Shown in pieces: positions 44,876-48,871 of a stretch of 48,871 nucleotides of DNA. Below the pieces are notes generated by a model that was not told the DNA's origin, did no database searches, and saw only the letters and a list, made by a program, of their open reading frames with translations. The stretch lies in contig JACPVI010000088.1 in the NCBI GenBank assembly GCA_016191815.1, forward strand, positions 1 to 48,871, in the 5' to 3' direction. Position 1 is the stretch's first letter. The number at the start of each line of letters is the position of its first letter. The DNA is from Myxococcales bacterium. Its GTDB lineage: Bacteria > Myxococcota > Myxococcia > Myxococcales > Myxococcaceae. A program made the position numbers and the translations under genes.

Positions 44876-46417
44876 TTAGCACAGGTTCAGCGCGGGCGGT
44901 TCGAACCTCAGCATTCGCTTGATGCCGTTCCGGTCGAGGACCAAGCGGACGAGTTGGAGGCTGACCCCCTTGGTCTTTCCGTCCTCGACCGAGAAGCGGA
45001 AGGCGAGGTCCACCTGGTAGCTCTTGGCGGCGCGGACCCTGCCGACCGAGAAGTCCTCGAGGTCGACGTACTCCAGCGCGTACTCGGGATCGTCCATGTC
45101 GCGGAGCAGCCGGTCCACGTTGAGGCGAATGATGTCGGTCACCCCGCTCGCGATGCCGCCGCCCATCTTCGGGAGCAGCTCCGAGTCGAGCACCACCTGC
45201 TTCTGGTAGCGGATCGCCGTCTCGGCCAATTCGCCCTGGGAGACGGTGATGAAGTCGTCGGTCTGCCTGAGCCTTTGGATCTCCTTCGGCACCCTGGCGG
45301 CGCGGCCGTAGTCGACCTTCTCCTTGCACACGCCGATCTCGTCCTTGGTGACCGGGTCGAGGATGCGGGTGGCCCGGTCGAACAGGTGGCGCGAGGCGAA
45401 CGCGGCGAAGATCCGCCTCAGCCCCTCCTTGATCCGGTCCTTGAGCATGTAGCCGACCACCAAGATGAGGAAGAAGTTGAGCGAGGCCTGGTGGAAGCGC
45501 TCCTGCGCGGCGAAGGCCACCGCGGTGGCGAACGCCATCGCCAATCCGGCGGCCATGGCGAACGCCCCCTCCTCCCAACCGGTGCGGCCTGCCTCCCGCC
45601 GAACCGAGAGGAAGAGGATGTTCATGCAGAACTTCTTGAGGAAGCCGATCCGGTGCATGTACTCCTCGTTGTCACCGGTGGGCGAGATGACGCTCCTCAG
45701 CTGGTTCTCCTTCCGGTAGTGCTCGTCGTCGATCACCTGGGCCATCAGCTCCTTGCGCGGGGCCAGGTAGGGGCCGGTCCTGGGGATGCGGTCCATGTCC
45801 GCCACCGCCTTGCGGAAGAACTGCTCCACCGAGAGGCTCAGGTACTCGTCGACCAGCCGGAGCGAGGCGCGGGTCTTCTCCTGAAGCTTGATTTGAGAGA
45901 GCCGCCGGGTGAGCGCCCGGAAGCGCTCCAAGATGACCTTCACCGCCTGCACGGACTCGCGGGCGAGCTTCTCCAGCTCGGTCTCCGGTGCACCGCCCTG
46001 GACGAGCCGCCCGCACTCGTCTTTCACCTCCCGGACGAAGCGCCTCAGCGCGCCTCGCACCACGCAGGAGAGCATCTTCGCCTGGTAGACCAGCTCGGAC
46101 TCCGGCTGGAGCTGGCCGGCCTCCACCCGCCTCTCCAGCTTGGAGAGCGGAGAGTGCTCGGCGGTGAGCACCTCCCGAAAGGCGAGGACCGGCGTCTTCA
46201 GGCGCACGTAGTTGTGGATGTCCGCGTAGAAGGACTCCCGCGGGTAGGTGTCCTGGTCGACGTTCAGGCTCGCGGGGAGAAAGGCGAACATCTCCACCAG
46301 GTACCTCGAGTGCGCTTCCCGCCCCGAGGGCTGGCACTCGAGCTTGATCTCGAACTGCTTCCGGTCGTGGATGTCGAGCCGGTTCTCGAGCAGCGGGTGC
46401 GGGTCAGGTTCGCGCAC
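44876..46417 (-). CDS. Unrecognised conserved protein with two central membrane helices
   Basis: A 513-residue protein. Residues 1-280 are soluble, mixed and helical, with RVEAGQLQPESELVYQAKML. Two membrane helices follow (about 284-304 GAFAMAAGLAMAFATAVAFAA and 311-325), and after LVVGYMLKDRIKEG comes a soluble C-terminal half. The sharp motifs (MHRIGFLKKFCMNI, DRATRILDPVTKDEIG and MGGGIASGVTDIIRLNVDRLLRDMDD) suggest a real, conserved family, and I have an impression of similar proteins in other Proteobacteria, but I cannot name it. The start is GTG. Both soluble halves are probably cytoplasmic, since only a hairpin crosses the membrane. It lies 20 bases upstream of the HAD gene. Confidence 0.75.
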   Translation of the reverse strand: MREPDPHPLLENRLDIHDRKQFEIKLECQPSGREAHSRYLVEMFAFLPASLNVDQDTYPRESFYADIHNYVRLKTPVLAFREVLTAEHSPLSKLERRVEAGQLQPESELVYQAKMLSCVVRGALRRFVREVKDECGRLVQGGAPETELEKLARESVQAVKVILERFRALTRRLSQIKLQEKTRASLRLVDEYLSLSVEQFFRKAVADMDRIPRTGPYLAPRKELMAQVIDDEHYRKENQLRSVISPTGDNEEYMHRIGFLKKFCMNILFLSVRREAGRTGWEEGAFAMAAGLAMAFATAVAFAAQERFHQASLNFFLILVVGYMLKDRIKEGLRRIFAAFASRHLFDRATRILDPVTKDEIGVCKEKVDYGRAARVPKEIQRLRQTDDFITVSQGELAETAIRYQKQVVLDSELLPKMGGGIASGVTDIIRLNVDRLLRDMDDPEYALEYVDLEDFSVGRVRAAKSYQVDLAFRFSVEDGKTKGVSLQLVRLVLDRNGIKRMLRFEPPALNLC

Positions 46418-46492
46418 GCCGCGGAACTCTATCGTGTGCAGCCCGAATTGGCGCGCTCGCCCTTCGAGGCCGGACTCTTGCAGCGGCGGGCG

Positions 46493-47656
46493 TCACTGCA
46501 CCGACAAGGTGAAGGAGTAGGTGCCGGAGGTGCCCCCGTAGCCGTCCACCCAGAGGTAGTAGGTGTCCGCGACGGAGCCGGGCGCGCTGACGGTGATCGA
46601 CTGTCCGGACGTCGAGGCGGCCTGGCAGGCCACTTCGGTCGAGGTGGAGCAGGAGGAGCCCCGGCGCAGGTAGAGCACCGGCGTCAAGCTGGACGCCGCG
46701 GTGAGCGTGGCGGAGATGTTCCGGATGCTGGTGGTGGCGAAACTGTAGACCACGTCCGGGCCCGAGCCCCCGCAGGAGCTGGTCTGGTCGTGGACGAAGC
46801 CCGCGGTGGTGCCGCTGGCGGTGGCGGTTCCGAAGCTGCCGCTGCTCAGCGAGAGCGGCTTGGGGCCCGAGCAGCCCTCGCCGGTGCCGCTCACCGGATC
46901 CAACGTGGCGGCCAGGTTGAAGCCCCCGGAGGTGCCGAGCTGCCCGTCGATCACCAAAAAGTGCGTGCCTGGCGCGAGCTGCGGCACCGAGAGGGTGGCG
47001 CTTCCAGAGGCGGGGGCCTGGCAGTCGAGGTCGCTCGCGCCCAGACAGGCGGTGGTCCTCAGGTACGTCACCGGGTAGTAGGAGGCGCTCACCGGCTGCA
47101 GGATGGCCGTGAACGACAGCGGCACCGTGGTGGTGAAGGTGTAGACCCGGTCCGGCCCGGTGGAGCTGTCGCAGGAGCCCGCCATGTCGTTGACGTAGCC
47201 CGCGGTGGTGCCGCCGGTGACGCTGGCCGTCCCTCCCTGCGTCCCGTTGGAGAAGGAGAGCGCCACCGGGTTCAAACAGGTGTCGCCGGGAACGAATCCC
47301 CCGTCACTGCCTCCGCCGCCGCCCGCCCCCCCACCGGCGCCGCCGCCAGCGCCGCCTCCCGCGCCGCCGCCGGCCCCACCTCCCGCTCCACCACCACCGC
47401 CGCCGCCGGCCCCTCCTCCTCCGCCCAGATTGGTGCAGAAGCCGATCTGGCAAACCTGGTTGCCTGCGCACGCCACGCAGATCCGTCCGCTCGCGCCGCA
47501 CGCCGTACCGAGCGCCCCAGCCTGGCACTGGCCCTTCTCGTCACAACATCCCGCGCAAGTGGACGGCCCGCACGCAGGCTTTTGTCCGCAGGCGGCTGCG
47601 TTCACCAGCAAGGCAGAACCGACGGCGAGAGCAGCGAGCAGAAAGACGGTGCGCAT
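46493..47656 (-). CDS. Cys-rich secreted protein with poly-glycine linker and two beta-sandwich repeats
   Basis: A 387-residue exported protein. It has a signal peptide (MRTVFLLAALAVGSALLVNAAACG, with an Ala-Ala-Cys that may be lipidated), then a Cys-rich knot (CGPSTCAGCCDEKGQC, then RICVACAGNQVCQIGFC). A pure Gly/Ala linker of about 40 residues follows, then two tandem domains of about 130 residues that align with each other (GDTCLNPVALS / GEGCSGPKPLS, GTTAGYVND / GTTAGFVHD, DRVYTFTTT / DVVYSFATT). These resemble pre-peptidase C-terminal-type domains. GGAGGG precedes the ATG. It is likely surface or outer-membrane-associated; the partner is unknown. Confidence 0.85.
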   Translation of the reverse strand: MRTVFLLAALAVGSALLVNAAACGQKPACGPSTCAGCCDEKGQCQAGALGTACGASGRICVACAGNQVCQIGFCTNLGGGGGAGGGGGGGAGGGAGGGAGGGAGGGAGGGAGGGGGSDGGFVPGDTCLNPVALSFSNGTQGGTASVTGGTTAGYVNDMAGSCDSSTGPDRVYTFTTTVPLSFTAILQPVSASYYPVTYLRTTACLGASDLDCQAPASGSATLSVPQLAPGTHFLVIDGQLGTSGGFNLAATLDPVSGTGEGCSGPKPLSLSSGSFGTATASGTTAGFVHDQTSSCGGSGPDVVYSFATTSIRNISATLTAASSLTPVLYLRRGSSCSTSTEVACQAASTSGQSITVSAPGSVADTYYLWVDGYGGTSGTYSFTLSVQ

Positions 47657-47858
47657 GGACCCTCCAGCTCCGAGGCGCGAACACCTACACGGGTCCGAGC
47701 CCCGACCGCAACTCCGCCCCAAACACTCCCGCCGAAAATCGGGGACGTATGTAAAGCCGGGTTGCATTGAAGAACCGACAACTTGTAGGGGCGGTGTCAG
47801 ACAATGTGGGCAACGGTCCGCGAGCCAAGAAGGCCGCGAGAGAAAAAGGAGATTCGCC

Positions 47859-48617
47859 GTGCCAGTCACCGCTATCCGCCCCGTGGTCGCCCCTGTCACC
47901 TGCTTCCCCTTCGTCCGGGTGGAGGCGATGAGCAACGATCCGAAGCTTCGGGCAAAGGTCGAGGGGCTCGACCGGATTCGCATCACCGGGACGGCCACCA
48001 ACAACGGGATCGTGGCGTCGTTGCTGGCGGTGACGGTGGACGGGAAGCGGGTGAGCGTGCCTCTGAGCCGGGGCACCACTCCTTTGCAGGCGTTCCGGGC
48101 GCTGGAGAAGGCGCTTCCCACCGGCTATTCGGCGACCCTGCAGAGCGCGGAGAGGCGGCCGGGCGGCGAGGTGGTGGTGCAGATCGCCCGGCAGAGCCGG
48201 CCGGTGGTGAAGGATGTCTCGAAGATCCCCACCAGCATCACCGCCAACGGGGCCGACGCGCGGGTCGAGGCGTACCTGTGGGCGAACCTGATGCCGGGCC
48301 CGCTGCCAAGGAGCAAGCCGATCCTCGCCTCGGTGACGGTGAGCGGAACCGGCTTCAACGACGCGCCGCCCAACTTCAAGGTGGGGAGCTTCAAGGTCTA
48401 CGAAGAGGGCACCGGCAAGCTTTTGGCCACCATCGCCGACCCGAAGCTCGTGGAGAGCAACACCCGCTGGGGCCAGAAGAGCGACACCTTCCGCCTCGAG
48501 CTGCCGAGCAACCTCGACCTGAACAAGAAGTACACCTTCGTCGCCAGCACCGGCATCAACGGCTCCAAGCCGGCGCAGGTGAGGTCGGAATACGTGCCGG
48601 TGCATCGGGTGTACTGA
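47859..48617 (+). CDS. Unrecognised soluble protein
   Basis: A 252-residue protein starting at GTG 47859, which is preceded by AAGGAGA at ideal spacing; a later ATG at 47928 (MSNDPKLRAKVEGL) is the alternative. There is no signal peptide or membrane segment. The first half has alternating strands and helices (RIRITGTATNNGIVASLLAVTV, TPLQAFRALEKALP). The second half is beta-rich with ILASVTVSGTGFNDAPPNFK and KKYTFVAST, possibly an immunoglobulin-like fold. It is transcribed divergently from the Cys-rich secreted protein across a 202-base gap with no clear promoter by eye. No family recognised. Confidence 0.75.
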   Translation: MPVTAIRPVVAPVTCFPFVRVEAMSNDPKLRAKVEGLDRIRITGTATNNGIVASLLAVTVDGKRVSVPLSRGTTPLQAFRALEKALPTGYSATLQSAERRPGGEVVVQIARQSRPVVKDVSKIPTSITANGADARVEAYLWANLMPGPLPRSKPILASVTVSGTGFNDAPPNFKVGSFKVYEEGTGKLLATIADPKLVESNTRWGQKSDTFRLELPSNLDLNKKYTFVASTGINGSKPAQVRSEYVPVHRVY

Positions 48618-48620
48618 ACC

Positions 48621-48654
48621 GAGTCGAAGGTCGAGCGTCGAGCGTCGAGCGGTA
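48621..48654. repeat. CGCTCGA heptamer repeat, right copy (inverted)
   Basis: Read on the minus strand, this is TACCGCTCGACGCTCGACG followed by CTCGACCTTCGACTC. It matches the copy at 44098-44133 except that the left copy carries one extra 7-base unit (GGACCCT). It lies just after the stop of the unrecognised soluble protein. Together the two copies flank a 4.5-kb block in inverted orientation. Confidence 0.8.
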
Positions 48655-48713
48655 GGGTTGAGTGCCGTCGAGCGCAGAAGATGCTCTTGGTCGAGCCTGT
48701 TGCGTCGACCGCG

Positions 48714-48871
48714 CTACTCCGTGCCGGTCTTCGGCCGCGCTTCCTCGGCACGCGGCGCTGCGACCTGCGGCGCCGCTTCTGTTTTCGGCTTCGGCTTCGC
48801 GTTCCAGATCCGCAGGCAAAGCAGGAAGCCGATCAGCGAGAAGGGCGCCAGAAACCACGGCCAGTAGCCCC
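48714..48871 (-). CDS. C-terminus of a small membrane protein (partial)
   Basis: A reading frame enters from the right edge and ends at a TAG (48714-48716). The 51 visible residues start GYWPWFLAPFSLIGFLLCLR, a likely membrane helix, followed by a Lys/Pro/Ala-rich cytoplasmic-type tail (AKPKPKTEAAPQVAAPRAEE). The composition and high GC at third positions fit a genuine gene. The product cannot be named. The gene starts outside the window. Confidence 0.6.
   Translation of the reverse strand, partial: GYWPWFLAPFSLIGFLLCLRIWNAKPKPKTEAAPQVAAPRAEEARPKTGTE

Noticed and set aside
47205-47858. Upstream extension of the unrecognised soluble protein's plus-strand frame with a poly-proline run
   Set aside because: The Pro run is the antisense reading of the Gly/Ala linker in the secreted protein; the GTG at 47859 has a strong ribosome-binding site and marks the true start.

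Overview
The window is about 49 kb of very GC-rich, densely packed bacterial chromosome. Gene order and gene content point to a myxobacterium or close relative (Myxococcota). The backbone nusB - ribH - ribBA - ribE - ribD - nrdR - glyA - rpiB - fabF - acpP - fabG - fabD - fabH - plsX - rpmF - DUF177 is an arrangement I know from that group. The accessory genes also fit: a serine/threonine kinase with an N-terminal zinc-ribbon-like segment, an AgmX-type lipoprotein, a Cys-rich secreted protein with a poly-glycine linker, a short PilZ protein and a chemosensory operon carrying a HEAT-repeat protein. The assignment is inferred from content only.

Region by region. 1-2.5 kb: the tail of an upstream gene, an empty 327-base stretch, then a secreted DUF3160-like protein that ends a chemosensory operon. 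2.5-10.3 kb (minus strand, read right to left): cheY, cheA, cheW, cheW, a HEAT-repeat protein, cheR, cheB, cheY, secreted protein. Six of the eight junctions are 4-base stop/start overlaps, and there is no methyl-accepting receptor gene in or beside the operon. 10.4-11.3 kb: nusB and a free-standing aminopeptidase N-domain protein, 30 bases upstream of the che genes. 11.7-14.5 kb (plus strand): a translationally coupled SNF2/RapA-type ATPase and a coiled-coil zinc-ribbon partner, sitting between nusB and ribH. 14.6-21.7 kb: riboflavin genes ribH, ribBA, ribE, ribD and nrdR, interrupted by a large Ser/Thr kinase (plus strand) and a cyclic-nucleotide-binding protein. 21.7-28.0 kb: glyA, a lipoprotein, rpiB, then the fatty acid genes fabF-acpP-fabG-fabD-fabH. 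28.2-30.5 kb: a YfhO-type membrane protein on the plus strand, splitting fabH from plsX. 30.6-32.4 kb: plsX, rpmF and the DUF177 gene.

32.5-39.1 kb is a phosphate-related stretch. A DUF47 (PhoU-like) gene directly abuts a PiT phosphate permease and is preceded by a good candidate Pho box. Further along come phoB-phoR and a metallophosphoesterase. Between these blocks are a TPR envelope protein, a small exported protein and a PilZ protein. 39.2-44.0 kb: an AgmX-type lipoprotein, then pyruvate dehydrogenase E2, E1-beta and E1-alpha (minus strand). 44.1-48.7 kb: a HAD phosphatase, an unrecognised conserved two-TM protein, a Cys-rich secreted protein and an unrecognised soluble protein. This block is flanked by inverted copies of a CGCTCGA heptamer repeat. 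The window ends inside a small membrane protein gene.

No rRNA, tRNA, CRISPR array, insertion sequence or phage gene was seen. The features most worth following up are the receptor-less chemosensory operon, the SNF2/zinc-ribbon pair, three opposite-strand genes or gene pairs embedded in the conserved rib-fab backbone, the Pho box, and two families of interspersed repeats that supply the C-terminal codons of neighbouring genes.
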